64,000 nt of DNA. Source: Acetoanaerobium pronyense. Lineage in GTDB: Bacteria; Bacillota; Clostridia; Peptostreptococcales; Filifactoraceae. Made by a program: the position numbers and the translations under genes. This document shows, piece by piece, positions 1-7,835 of the stretch. Below the pieces are notes generated by a model. The model was not told the origin of the DNA. It searched no databases and was given only the letters and a program-made list of their open reading frames with translations. Location of the stretch: assembly GCF_017874355.1 (NCBI RefSeq), contig NZ_JAGGLI010000006.1, forward strand, positions 42,850-106,849, read 5' to 3'. Position 1 is the first letter of the stretch, and each line of letters begins with the position of its first letter.

Positions 1-1
1 A

Positions 2-574
2 AGCAGAGGGTTTGAAAGCAGATATAGAATAGTATTTCAAAATGACTACAAGAAATTGGACGAAGAGCTTTTTAAATCCGGTTACGAAAGAGAATCTCAA
101 GGAACTGTAAAAGGAATAGATATTTCTAATTTACAAAGAGAATTATTTACCTTTGCAAACTTCATACAAAATGGGGTTTATGTGGAAGAAGAGCTTAAAG
201 ATTTCTGGCTTTCAGACTATTCCTATCTAATGAATATAGGAGAGTATGATACAAAAGCTTTAGCTGATTCTATTAGGGGAGGACTTTCAAAATTTGTATA
301 TTTTACACTAATTGAAGAAAATATTCTTTTAGGACAGGGATATGTTACTTTTCAAGAAGAATTTATGATTATAAATAATATTATTATTAATCCCAAATAT
401 AGAAGGCTTTCTTATGGCAGAAGGCTCCTAATGAGCATGCTTAGCTATGGTTTTAAGCAAGGGGCATCTATTGCTCTCGCTGATGTATTTTATGATGATA
501 TCCCTTCAAACAAGCTTTTTAATAAGGTGAATTTTGAAGATATTTATGGCTATTGCTATAGAGTGAAAAAATAA
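2..574 (+). CDS. GNAT-family N-acetyltransferase, 3-prime part
   Basis: The frame is open from base 2, so the N-terminus lies outside the window; about 190 residues are visible, ending at the TAA at 572. The C-terminal half shows a GNAT acetyl-CoA-binding core: a hydrophobic strand (IINNIIINP) followed by YRRLSYGRRLL, matching motif A and its helix. The end (PSNKLFNKVNFEDIYGYCYRV) is like the last GNAT strands, where N-K-x-x-F is common. The acceptor substrate cannot be inferred. A strong promoter for the next operon starts 12 bases after the stop. The family call is fairly sure; the specificity is unknown. An internal TTG at 56 could mimic a start but has no ribosome binding site. Confidence 0.75.
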   Translation, partial: SRGFESRYRIVFQNDYKKLDEELFKSGYERESQGTVKGIDISNLQRELFTFANFIQNGVYVEEELKDFWLSDYSYLMNIGEYDTKALADSIRGGLSKFVYFTLIEENILLGQGYVTFQEEFMIINNIIINPKYRRLSYGRRLLMSMLSYGFKQGASIALADVFYDDIPSNKLFNKVNFEDIYGYCYRVKK

Positions 575-585
575 ATATAAAATGT

Positions 586-614
586 TTGACATATTATAAA
601 TTTATTGTTACAAT
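586..614 (+). promoter_or_regulatory. Sigma-A promoter of the infC operon
   Basis: TTGACA (586-591), a 17-base spacer, then TACAAT (609-614). This is close to consensus and predicts a start near 621, leaving a leader of about 160 bases before infC. Confidence 0.8.
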
Positions 615-620
615 TAACAA

Positions 621-783
621 GTTGATTATTAAGTAGAAGTATCCGCTTCTCACCTTATTGCTAAGGCGTATAAGGTAATTACTAGGCTCTTACTATGTAG
701 GAGATTGATTAGTATCTTCGTGCGGATAGCTTGTGCTATCCGCATTTTTTATTTGCAATATTTATTTTCAAATTTGGAGGTGT
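621..783 (+). promoter_or_regulatory. infC-rpmI-rplT leader with attenuator (L20-leader-like)
   Basis: The structured 5-prime leader lies where Firmicutes carry the L20-responsive leader. Visible elements are a GAAG/CTTC hairpin with loop TATCCG (637-649), a CCTTAT/ATAAGG stem (about 653-675), and a terminator with arms 722-730 and 735-743. TATCCGC at 640-646 complements GCGGATA at 722-728, so it can replace the 3-prime terminator arm and form an antiterminator. Regulation by ribosomal protein L20 is inferred from the known family and the operon content; I cannot test the family match here. Confidence 0.7.
722..750 (+). terminator. Attenuator terminator before infC
   Basis: GCGGATAGC (722-730) and GCTATCCGC (735-743) form a 9-bp perfect stem with a TTGT loop, followed by A and six T. 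It lies inside the leader, about 40 bases before infC, so it would act as a conditional terminator. Confidence 0.85.
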
Positions 784-1302
784 ATGAATATTAAAGATCA
801 ACAAATTAATGAGCAAATTCGAGATAAAGAAATCCGTGTTATTGATGAAGATGGGACTCAATTAGGAATTATGACATCAAGAGATGCTCAAAACTTAGCT
901 AATGAAAAGAATTTGGATTTAGTTAAGATCTCTCCAAACGCAAACCCCCCAGTTTGCAAAATAATGGACTTTGGTAAATTCAAATATGAAGCAGCCAAAA
1001 GAGAAAAAGAATCTAAAAAGAAACAAAAAGTTGTGGTTATAAAAGAAGTTAGATTAAGACCTTCTATAGAGGAGCATGATTTGACCACAAAGGCAAAAAT
1101 GGCCTACAAATTCCTTGAAAACGGAGATAAAGTAAAAGTTTCGGTTAGATTTAGGGGAAGAGAATTAGGCCACAAAGAAATAGGGATTGAGGTAATTAAA
1201 AAGTTTGTAGATTCCTTAAAAGAAGTAGGAACTCCTGATAGAGCGCCTAGATTAGAAGGAAATACTATGATTGTTATGCTTGACCCTAAGAAAAATCTTT
1301 AA
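784..1302 (+). CDS. infC: Translation initiation factor IF-3
   Basis: IF-3 binds the 30S subunit, blocks premature 50S joining and checks initiator tRNA pairing. The protein shows the usual N-domain (INEQIRDKEIRVIDEDGTQLG), a basic linker (KREKESKKKQK) and the C-domain (KVKVSVRFRGRELGHKEIG, then EGNTMIVML); about 173 residues is normal. The ATG at 784 is only three bases after GGAGG (776-780), whereas the in-frame ATT at 790 is nine bases away. Many bacteria start infC at a non-canonical ATT or similar codon that IF-3 itself discriminates against, so the true start may be 790. First gene of infC-rpmI-rplT, controlled by the attenuator upstream. Confidence 0.96.
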   Translation: MNIKDQQINEQIRDKEIRVIDEDGTQLGIMTSRDAQNLANEKNLDLVKISPNANPPVCKIMDFGKFKYEAAKREKESKKKQKVVVIKEVRLRPSIEEHDLTTKAKMAYKFLENGDKVKVSVRFRGRELGHKEIGIEVIKKFVDSLKEVGTPDRAPRLEGNTMIVMLDPKKNL

Positions 1303-1331
1303 GAACAACAAACTAGAAGGAGGAAAACAAA

Positions 1332-1529
1332 ATGCCAAAAATGAAAACTCATAGAGGAGCAGCAAAAAGATTTAAAGCTACTGGAACAGGTAGACTTAAA
1401 AGAAGTAAAGCCTACACTAGCCATATATTAACTAAGAAATCTCCTAAGAGAAAAAGAAATCTTAGACATAGTGGACTTGTATCAAAAGGTGATCAAACAA
1501 GAATTGCAAGATTATTACCATATATTTAA
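1332..1529 (+). CDS. rpmI: 50S ribosomal protein L35
   Basis: Small basic protein of the large ribosomal subunit, 65 residues, the usual family length. It opens with the family signature [19 protein letters not shown] and ends [15 protein letters not shown] lies seven bases before the ATG. It is the middle gene of the conserved infC-rpmI-rplT operon, 29 bases after infC and 32 before rplT, with no terminator between them. It is expected to be repressed together with infC through the leader. Confidence 0.97.
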   Translation: MPKMKTHRGAAKRFKATGTGRLKRSKAYTSHILTKKSPKRKRNLRHSGLVSKGDQTRIARLLPYI

Positions 1530-1561
1530 AATATCTTAATTATCAAGGAGGTTAACATAAA

Positions 1562-1921
1562 ATGGCAAGAGTAAAAAAGGCTATTAATGCCCGTAAAAAA
1601 CATAAAAAAGTACTTAAATTAGCAAAAGGTTTCAGAGGTGGAAGAAGTAAACTTTTCAAGCCTGCTAATGCATTTGTAATGAAAGCTTTAATGCACTCAT
1701 ATGTAGGAAGAAAACTTAAAAAGAGAGATTTCAGAAAAATATGGATTGCTAGAATCAATGCAGGAACAAGAATGCACGGATTAAGCTATTCAAGATTTAT
1801 GAATGGTCTTAAAAAATCAAATATAAACATAAACAGAAAAATGCTTTCTGAAATGGCTATAAATGATCCTAAGGGCTTTGAAAATCTTGTTAATGTAGCA
1901 AAAGAATCACTTAATGCATAA
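1562..1921 (+). CDS. rplT: 50S ribosomal protein L20
   Basis: L20 binds 23S rRNA early in 50S assembly and in known cases represses its own operon by binding the leader RNA. It has 119 residues, as usual, with the basic N-terminal extension ([23 protein letters not shown]) and the conserved core around [13 protein letters not shown] and WIARINA. AAGGAGG stands ahead of the start. Last gene of the operon; a strong terminator follows 11 bases after the stop. As the likely autoregulator, it closes the loop with the attenuator at 621-783. Confidence 0.97.
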   Translation: MARVKKAINARKKHKKVLKLAKGFRGGRSKLFKPANAFVMKALMHSYVGRKLKKRDFRKIWIARINAGTRMHGLSYSRFMNGLKKSNININRKMLSEMAINDPKGFENLVNVAKESLNA

Positions 1922-1931
1922 TTATTATATT

Positions 1932-1960
1932 AAGCACACGTTTAAAATCGTGTGCTTTTT
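1932..1960 (+). terminator. Terminator after rplT
   Basis: AAGCACACG (1932-1940) pairs with CGTGTGCTT (1949-1957) around an 8-base loop, followed by a T tract. Confidence 0.85.
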
Positions 1961-1974
1961 CAATAAAATAAAGC

Positions 1975-2034
1975 AACAATGTATTTTTTCTGAACACACA
2001 ATAAACTATGTTCACAAAAAATACATTGTTTTTT
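1975..2034. repeat. Long inverted repeat (22-bp arms) after the ribosomal operon
   Basis: Arms 1975-1996 and 2009-2030 are complementary over 22 bases with one mismatch, separated by 12 bases, and followed by TTTT. It sits only 15 bases past the rplT terminator. It could be a second terminator or a short palindromic element. The rest of the 318-base gap to the next gene (2040-2183) is A/T-rich with one weak hairpin (GAATAA...TTATTC near 2069-2101). Confidence 0.7.
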
Positions 2035-2183
2035 ATGGCTCATTTAGTTGATTGTAGAAAAAAAAAAGAATAAGTGTTCAAACATAGGACATTTTTTATT
2101 CTGGATATTTTTCGTTTTAGAATTAAATCTGCTAAATGCCTTATAAAGGCTGGGTTTCAATTCAAGAAATTACTTTGATTTAT

Positions 2184-2212
2184 TTGGCATATATATTGCT
2201 TTAATATAAAAT
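2184..2212 (+). promoter_or_regulatory. Candidate promoter of the maoC-bcd-etf operon
   Basis: TTGGCA (2184-2189), 17 bases, TAAAAT (2207-2212). A start near 2219 would leave a 20-base leader to the ribosome binding site. Confidence 0.5.
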
Positions 2213-2239
2213 GTATTATTATACGAAAGGAGAATGATT

Positions 2240-2653
2240 ATGAATGGAAAAAAAATCTCTCAAATAAACATAGGAGACAAAGCTAGCACACAAAGAACCA
2301 TATCAGAATCAGATGTATATTTATATGCCGGAATAACAGGTGATTTAAATCCTGCTCATATCGATGAAGAAACTTCTAAAAATAGTATGTTTAAGGGAAG
2401 AATAGCTCATGGTATGTTAACAGCTGGTCTTATTTCAGGTGTTTTAGGAATGCAACTTCCTGGTCCAGGCACGATATATTTATCCCAAGAATTAAAGTTC
2501 ACTGCTCCTGTGAAATTTGGAGATACAATAAAGGCTGAGGTAGAAGTTGTTGAAATAATCAAAGAAAAAATAGTAAAGTTAAAAACAACTTGTACTAATC
2601 AAGAGGGCACTATTGTATTAGAGGGTCACGCAACCGTAATGCCCCCAAAGTAA
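2240..2653 (+). CDS. MaoC-type (R)-specific enoyl-CoA hydratase
   Basis: Predicted to hydrate or dehydrate a short-chain enoyl-CoA / (R)-3-hydroxyacyl-CoA in the cytosol. The hot-dog fold hydratase motif is visible: GDLNPAHID holds the catalytic Asp and His, followed by RIAHGMLTAGLISG. About 137 residues, typical for PhaJ-like single-domain enzymes. The ATG at 2240 is chosen over one at 2234 because AGGAG (2228-2232) is seven bases from 2240 but touches 2234. It is followed 53 bases later by bcd-etfBA, so crotonyl-CoA is a likely substrate or product. The family is clear; chain length and direction are inferred. Confidence 0.88.
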   Translation: MNGKKISQINIGDKASTQRTISESDVYLYAGITGDLNPAHIDEETSKNSMFKGRIAHGMLTAGLISGVLGMQLPGPGTIYLSQELKFTAPVKFGDTIKAEVEVVEIIKEKIVKLKTTCTNQEGTIVLEGHATVMPPK

Positions 2654-2706
2654 TATTTTTTAAAAAAATTCGTTAAATTAATAATTAACAATAGGAGGAA
2701 TTAATC

Positions 2707-3846
2707 ATGGAGTTTGGTTTTTCAAAAGAGCATGCTTTGCTGAAACAAATGTATAGAGAATTTGCAGAAACTGAGGTTAAGCCCCTTGCTGCTGAGGTAG
2801 ATGAAAATGAAAGATTTCCAGTAGAAACTGTTGAAAAAATGGTCAAAGCTGGATTTATGGGGATACCATTTCCTAAAAAATATGGTGGAGAAGGTGGAGA
2901 TAACCTTGGGTATGCAATGGCGGTTGAAGAGCTTTCAAGAGTTTGCGCAACGACTGGAGTAATACTTTCTGCCCACGTTTCCCTTGGAGCTCATCCAATA
3001 TATCAGTTTGGTACAGAAGAGCAGAAACAGAAATTTCTAGTACCAATGGCAAAAGGAGAAAAAATTGGAGCTTTTGGTCTTACTGAAGCAAACGCTGGAA
3101 CTGATGCTTCAGCGCAACAGACTACTGCAGTTTTAGATGGAGATCATTATATAATAAATGGGTCTAAGATATTTATAACAAATGCTGGTTATGCTGATAC
3201 ATATGTAATTATGGCTATGACTGACAAGAGTGCGGGCACTAGAGGTATTTCTGCATTTATCATAGAAGCTGATACAGAGGGATTCACAATTGGTCCAAAA
3301 GAGAAAAAATTAGGAATTAAAGGTTCTTCAACTTGTGAGCTTATATTTGAAAACTGCAGAATTCCTGTTGAAAATAGACTTGGAAAAGAAGGTTTTGGCT
3401 TCAAGGTTGCTATGCAGACTTTGGATGGCGGAAGAATAGGGATTGCTGCTCAAGCACTTGGAATAGCTCAAGGAGCTTTAGATGAGACAGTAAATTATGT
3501 AAAAGAGAGAAAGCAATTTGGAAGACCAATATCTGCTTTCCAGAACACTCAGTTTCAATTAGCTGATATGGCTTCAAAGGTTGAAGCTGCAAGACTACTT
3601 GTGTATAAGGCTGCTTACAATAAGGACATGGGTTTACCTTATTCTAATGAAGCGGCTATGGCTAAGCTGTTTGCATCAGAAGCTGCTATGGAAGTTACAA
3701 CAAAAGCTGTACAGCTTCATGGAGGATATGGATATACAAGAGAATATCCTGTTGAAAGAATGATGAGAGATGCAAAAATAACAGAAATATACGAAGGTAC
3801 TTCAGAAGTTCAAAGAATGGTAATAGCAGCAAATCTATTAAAATAA
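2707..3846 (+). CDS. bcd: Butyryl-CoA dehydrogenase (acyl-CoA dehydrogenase family)
   Basis: Flavoprotein reducing crotonyl-CoA to butyryl-CoA. In clostridia it works with EtfAB, coupling this reduction to ferredoxin reduction by flavin-based electron bifurcation. 379 residues, the short-chain acyl-CoA dehydrogenase length. Motifs: FGLTEANAGTD (FAD/substrate segment), GGRIGIAAQALGIAQGA, ERKQFGRPI, QLHGGYGYTREYPVERMMRDAKI, and IYEGTSEVQR, where the Glu (about residue 363) is the expected catalytic base. AGGAGG precedes the ATG. etfB follows after 12 bases and etfA after that, the standard clostridial butyrate arrangement, though crotonase, thiolase and Hbd are not adjacent here. Confidence 0.95.
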   Translation: MEFGFSKEHALLKQMYREFAETEVKPLAAEVDENERFPVETVEKMVKAGFMGIPFPKKYGGEGGDNLGYAMAVEELSRVCATTGVILSAHVSLGAHPIYQFGTEEQKQKFLVPMAKGEKIGAFGLTEANAGTDASAQQTTAVLDGDHYIINGSKIFITNAGYADTYVIMAMTDKSAGTRGISAFIIEADTEGFTIGPKEKKLGIKGSSTCELIFENCRIPVENRLGKEGFGFKVAMQTLDGGRIGIAAQALGIAQGALDETVNYVKERKQFGRPISAFQNTQFQLADMASKVEAARLLVYKAAYNKDMGLPYSNEAAMAKLFASEAAMEVTTKAVQLHGGYGYTREYPVERMMRDAKITEIYEGTSEVQRMVIAANLLK

Positions 3847-3858
3847 GGAGGAAATAAG

Positions 3859-4644
3859 ATGAAAATTGTTGTATGCATAAAACAAGTTCCAGACACAACA
3901 GAAGTTAAACTAGATCCAAAAACAGGAACTCTTATAAGAGAAGGAGTTCCTTCTATAATAAATCCAGACGACAAAAGTGGACTAGAAGCTGCCCTAAGAT
4001 TAAAAGATACTATAGGAGCAGAAGTTACGGTTTTAACTATGGGACCGCCACAAGCCGATGCAGCACTAAGAGAAGCTTTGGCTATGGGAGCTGACAAGGC
4101 AATACTTCTTACAGATAGAGCATTTGCAGGAGCTGACACATGGGCAACTTCTTCAGCCCTTGCTGGAGCTCTTAGAACAATGGAGTTTGATTTGATTATA
4201 GCAGGAAGACAGGCTATAGATGGTGACACGGCTCAAGTAGGTCCTCAAATAGCTGAACATCTTAATCTTCCATCTGTTACATATGTTGAAGATATAGAAG
4301 CAGCACCTGGAAGCATAATAGTTAAAAGATCATTTGAAGATGGATATCATAAAATTAAAATCAATACTCCATGCCTTGTAACAACTCTTCAGGAAATGAA
4401 TAAATCTAGATATATGAGAGTTTCTGGAGTTTATGATGCATTTAAAGAAGATAAAGTAGAAATTTGGAACGTTGACAAGATAGAGGTAGATCATAGCAAT
4501 CTTGGATTAAAAGGATCTCCAACAAAGGTTAAAAAATCCTTCACAAAAGGAGCTAAAACGGCTGGGAAAGTATTTGAAGTCGAGCCAAAAGAAGCAGCAA
4601 AAATCATAGTAGAAAAATTAAAAGAAAAATATATAATATCTTAA
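3859..4644 (+). CDS. etfB: Electron transfer flavoprotein beta subunit
   Basis: Beta subunit of the EtfAB flavoprotein that carries electrons between NADH, ferredoxin and Bcd. 261 residues, the usual size. It starts MKIVVCIKQVPDTTEVKLD, the family N-terminus, and contains the AMP/FAD-proximal segment GRQAIDGDTAQVGPQIAEHL and the loop SRYMRVSGVYDA. It is 12 bases after bcd with its own AGGAGG. In bifurcating Etfs this subunit holds the NADH-oxidising FAD; that role is inferred from the bcd neighbour rather than from a decisive residue. Co-transcribed with etfA. Confidence 0.95.
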   Translation: MKIVVCIKQVPDTTEVKLDPKTGTLIREGVPSIINPDDKSGLEAALRLKDTIGAEVTVLTMGPPQADAALREALAMGADKAILLTDRAFAGADTWATSSALAGALRTMEFDLIIAGRQAIDGDTAQVGPQIAEHLNLPSVTYVEDIEAAPGSIIVKRSFEDGYHKIKINTPCLVTTLQEMNKSRYMRVSGVYDAFKEDKVEIWNVDKIEVDHSNLGLKGSPTKVKKSFTKGAKTAGKVFEVEPKEAAKIIVEKLKEKYIIS

Positions 4645-4681
4645 TTATTTTGAAACATAAAATCGACAGGAGGTTAGAAAG

Positions 4682-5692
4682 TTGATACTATCTGATTATA
4701 AAGGTGTTTTAGTATATATAGAGCAAAGAGATAAAGAAATTCAAAAAGTATCCTTAGAGCTATTAGGAAAAGGTAAAGAGATTGCTGAAAAATTAAATAC
4801 AACACTTACTGCAGTATTATTAGGTTTTGAGATTAAGGGGCTTTCTGAAGAACTTGTATATCATGGGGCTGACAAAGTAGTTTATTCAGACAGTGAAATA
4901 CTGAAAAATTTCACTAATGAGCCTTATACAAAAGCGCTTTCAAAAATCATTGAAAGCGAAAAACCTGAAATTGTGTTAGTGGGAGCGACTTCAATAGGTA
5001 GAGATATAGCTCCAAGAGTAGCAGCTAGAATAAAGACAGGACTTACTGCAGATTGCACCACTCTAGATGTAGATGCTGAAACTAACAATCTTCTTATGAC
5101 AAGACCAGCTTTTGGTGGGAATATAATGGCTACAATCATATGTCCTGACCATAGACCGCAGATGTCTACTGTTAGACCAGGAGTTATGATAAAGCTTGAA
5201 AGAGATTCAAGCAGAAAAGGCGAAATAGTAGAATTTGATTCTCAGCTATCAAATTCTGATTTAAATGTTGAAATCTTAGAAATTGTAAAGGAAGATAAAA
5301 AGAAAGCTAATATAGAAGATGCAAAGGTACTTATATCAGCGGGAAGAGGTATTGGATCAAAAGATAATATGGCTGTACTTTATGATTTAGCAGAACCATT
5401 AAAAGGGGAAGTTTCAGGATCTCGTGCCGTAATAGACAATGGATGGCTTGACAAAGAAAGACAAGTAGGTCAGACTGGGAAAACAGTACGTCCAGACTTA
5501 TATTTTGCTTGTGGTATATCAGGAGCAATACAGCACGTTGCAGGAATGGAAGAGTCGGAATTAATAATATCAATCAATAAAAATCCTGATGCACTTATTT
5601 TTGAAGTATCTGATTTAGGGATTGTTGGAGATGCTGCAAAAATAATTCCGCTAGTAACAGAAGAGCTAAAGAAAATAAAATCAGAGAACTAA
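4682..5692 (+). CDS. etfA: Electron transfer flavoprotein alpha subunit
   Basis: Alpha subunit of EtfAB, partner of etfB and Bcd. 336 residues. The N-terminal adenine-nucleotide-alpha-hydrolase-like domain (about 1-200) is followed by the C-terminal FAD domain, with SAGRGIGSKDNM, GSRAVIDNGW, RQVGQTGKTV, PDLYFACGISGAIQH and INKNPDALIFEVSDLGIVGD. Translation most likely starts at TTG 4682, with AGGAGG at 4668-4673 eight bases upstream; no ATG lies near. Last gene of the operon, closed by a strong hairpin. Confidence 0.95.
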   Translation: MILSDYKGVLVYIEQRDKEIQKVSLELLGKGKEIAEKLNTTLTAVLLGFEIKGLSEELVYHGADKVVYSDSEILKNFTNEPYTKALSKIIESEKPEIVLVGATSIGRDIAPRVAARIKTGLTADCTTLDVDAETNNLLMTRPAFGGNIMATIICPDHRPQMSTVRPGVMIKLERDSSRKGEIVEFDSQLSNSDLNVEILEIVKEDKKKANIEDAKVLISAGRGIGSKDNMAVLYDLAEPLKGEVSGSRAVIDNGWLDKERQVGQTGKTVRPDLYFACGISGAIQHVAGMEESELIISINKNPDALIFEVSDLGIVGDAAKIIPLVTEELKKIKSEN

Positions 5693-5693
5693 T

Positions 5694-5736
5694 AATATAA
5701 AAACAGCACATATTTTTATGTGCTGTTTTTATATTG
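5694..5736. terminator. Bidirectional-type terminator after etfA
   Basis: AAACAGCACATA (5701-5712) pairs perfectly with TATGTGCTGTTT (5717-5728); flanking A and T runs extend the stem. Ends in TTTTT on the plus strand. Confidence 0.85.
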
Positions 5737-5765
5737 AAAAAAATTTATAATCTGGGCTATTTCAA

Positions 5766-5793
5766 TTGAAATATAAATTTCTAGTAGTATAAT
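5766..5793 (+). promoter_or_regulatory. Promoter of the potassium uptake operon
   Basis: TTGAAA (5766-5771), a 16-base spacer, TATAAT (5788-5793); the ribosome binding site AAAGGAGAG follows near 5814. Confidence 0.65.
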
Positions 5794-5825
5794 AATATGT
5801 ATCGCCTATTTAAAAGGAGAGTCTT

Positions 5826-7175
5826 ATGATTAAAATACCAGAAAATAAAAAATTAAATTTTTCTCCACCACAGATTATTGTGGGAGGATTTGCAATTATT
5901 ATATTTATTGGGGCAATACTTCTTAATCTTCCTATCTCATCTACAAGAGGGGAAAATATAGGATTTGTAGACGCCTTATTTACAGCTACGTCTGCTGTGT
6001 GTGTTACTGGACTTGTAGTTGTAGATACTGGTACATACTGGACGACTTTTGGGAAAACTGTAATTCTTTTGCTTATTCAAATTGGCGGACTTGGATTCAT
6101 GACTCTCGCAACCTTAGGAGCACTAATTATAGGAAAAAAAATATCATTAAAAGAAAGACTTTTAATTCAAGAATCCCTTAATGAGCATAAGCTATCTGGA
6201 GTAGTAAAGTTTACAAGACAAATTATATTCACTACATTTTTTATTGAATCAATTGGAGCCTTTTTTTTAGCAATAGTTTTTGTTCCAGAGTTTGGTTTTT
6301 TAAAAGGGATTGGTTATAGTATATTTCATTCTATATCAGCCTTTTGTAATGCAGGCTTTGATATAATAGGTGGAGGAAGATCGTTGACTCCTTATGTAAA
6401 TAACACTCTCGTAAACCTGACGATAATGAGTCTTATAATACTTGGTGGACTAGGTTTTACAGTCCTGTCAGATGTAGCAACTAAACGAAAGTTTAAAAGG
6501 CTTTCCCTTCACTCTAAAATAGTTCTCTTTGTATCTGCTATACTTATTTTAGTACCATTTATTTTGTTTTTCTTTATGGAATATTCAAATGAGGGAACAA
6601 TAAGGGAGCTTTCTTTGAAAGGAAAATTACTTGCCTCTTTATTTCAGGCAGTAACTCCTAGAACAGCTGGTTTTAACACAATAGACCTCGCAGGTATGCA
6701 AAACAGCTCAAAACTACTTACTACGGTACTTATGTTTATAGGCGGATCTCCTGCTTCCACTGCAGGAGGTATCAAGATATCTACATTAGCAGTTCTTATT
6801 TTAGCAGTAAGGACATTGATTACAGGCAAAGACGATGTTTATGCATTTAAAAGAAAGATATCCTATAGTTCTGTAAATAAAGCTCTAGCAGTCCTTTTTG
6901 TGGGGCTCAGTGTGATTATTTCAGGAACTATGATACTTTCTTTGACTGAACCTTCAAAGGAATTTCTTTATGTCTTATTTGAAACAGTCTCAGCATTTGG
7001 AACAGTTGGCCTTTCCCTGGGAATTACTGGAGAGCTTTCAGTATTTGGCAGGCTAGTTGTAATTTTAATAATGTTCACAGGAAGAGTTGGAGCTCTAACA
7101 ATACTTCTTGCCCTTGCAACAAAAGAAAAGAAAGTGTTATATAAATTTCCGGAAGATAAGGTTATTGTTGGATAG
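5826..7175 (+). CDS. ktrB: Potassium uptake channel subunit, TrkH/KtrB family
   Basis: Integral membrane K+ translocating subunit. 449 residues with repeated pore-loop units: TATSAVCVTGL (about 57-67), SISAFCNAGFD, AVTPRTAGFNT and SAFGTVGLSLG, each with the Gly of the K+ filter. Hydrophobic segments from residue 17 on fit the four M1-P-M2 repeats. The length matches KtrB rather than the longer TrkH. AAAGGAGAG precedes the ATG. The regulatory NAD-binding partner follows nine bases downstream, the usual pair. The ion coupled (Na+ or H+) cannot be read from the sequence. Confidence 0.93.
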   Translation: MIKIPENKKLNFSPPQIIVGGFAIIIFIGAILLNLPISSTRGENIGFVDALFTATSAVCVTGLVVVDTGTYWTTFGKTVILLLIQIGGLGFMTLATLGALIIGKKISLKERLLIQESLNEHKLSGVVKFTRQIIFTTFFIESIGAFFLAIVFVPEFGFLKGIGYSIFHSISAFCNAGFDIIGGGRSLTPYVNNTLVNLTIMSLIILGGLGFTVLSDVATKRKFKRLSLHSKIVLFVSAILILVPFILFFFMEYSNEGTIRELSLKGKLLASLFQAVTPRTAGFNTIDLAGMQNSSKLLTTVLMFIGGSPASTAGGIKISTLAVLILAVRTLITGKDDVYAFKRKISYSSVNKALAVLFVGLSVIISGTMILSLTEPSKEFLYVLFETVSAFGTVGLSLGITGELSVFGRLVVILIMFTGRVGALTILLALATKEKKVLYKFPEDKVIVG

Positions 7176-7184
7176 GAGAATGAT

Positions 7185-7835
7185 ATGAAAAACTATGTAG
7201 TTATAGGATGCGGAAGATTTGGAAGCTCTATTGCAAAGACTCTTCATAGTTTAGGACATGAAGTTCTTGCGATAGATCAAAATGAGGAGATAATACAAAA
7301 TATAGCTGATCAGGTCACCCATGCAGTAGAAGCAGATTGTACAGATGAAAACGTATTAAAATCTCTGGGAATAAGAAATTTTGATGTTGCTGTAGTAAGC
7401 ATAGGGTCGGATGTCCAGTCGTCTATAATGGCGACCCTTATTGTAAAAGATTTAGGAGTTCCTTATGTACTTTGCAAGGCTCAAAATGAGCTTCAGGCCA
7501 AGGTTTTATATAAAATAGGGGCAGATAGAGTAGTATTTCCAGAAAGAGATATGGGAATTAGAGTAGCTCATAATCTAGTTTCTCAAAATGTACTTGAATA
7601 CATAGAACTTGACCCACATTATTCGATTGTAGAAATAGTTACACCAGCAAAATGGATAGGAAAATCCATAGGAGAGCTTGATTTAAGGGCGAATTATGGG
7701 GTTAATGTGATGGCTGTAAAGCATGGAATGGAGATTAATATTTCTCCTCTTGCTGATGATGCCTTAAAGCCAGGAGATATTCTTGTGGTAATTGGTAAAA
7801 ACGAACAGATAAATAAAATTGAAGAGCGTGGATAA
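7185..7835 (+). CDS. ktrA: KtrA/TrkA-family K+ channel regulatory subunit
   Basis: Cytosolic RCK protein that gates the KtrB channel through nucleotide binding. 216 residues. The N-terminal Rossmann domain begins NYVVIGCGRFGSSIAKTL (GxGxxG motif) with acidic strand end VLAIDQNEE, typical of RCK-N. The C-terminal TrkA-C domain follows (IVEIVTPAKWIGKSIGELDLR to GDILVVIGKNEQI). Cotranscribed with ktrB (nine-base gap); the stop TAA abuts the ATG of the next gene. Confidence 0.94.
   Translation: MKNYVVIGCGRFGSSIAKTLHSLGHEVLAIDQNEEIIQNIADQVTHAVEADCTDENVLKSLGIRNFDVAVVSIGSDVQSSIMATLIVKDLGVPYVLCKAQNELQAKVLYKIGADRVVFPERDMGIRVAHNLVSQNVLEYIELDPHYSIVEIVTPAKWIGKSIGELDLRANYGVNVMAVKHGMEINISPLADDALKPGDILVVIGKNEQINKIEERG

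Noticed and set aside
3810..4229. 139-codon minus-strand frame
   Set aside because: Antisense to etfB with Ala/Ser-rich composition typical of a reversed coding strand.
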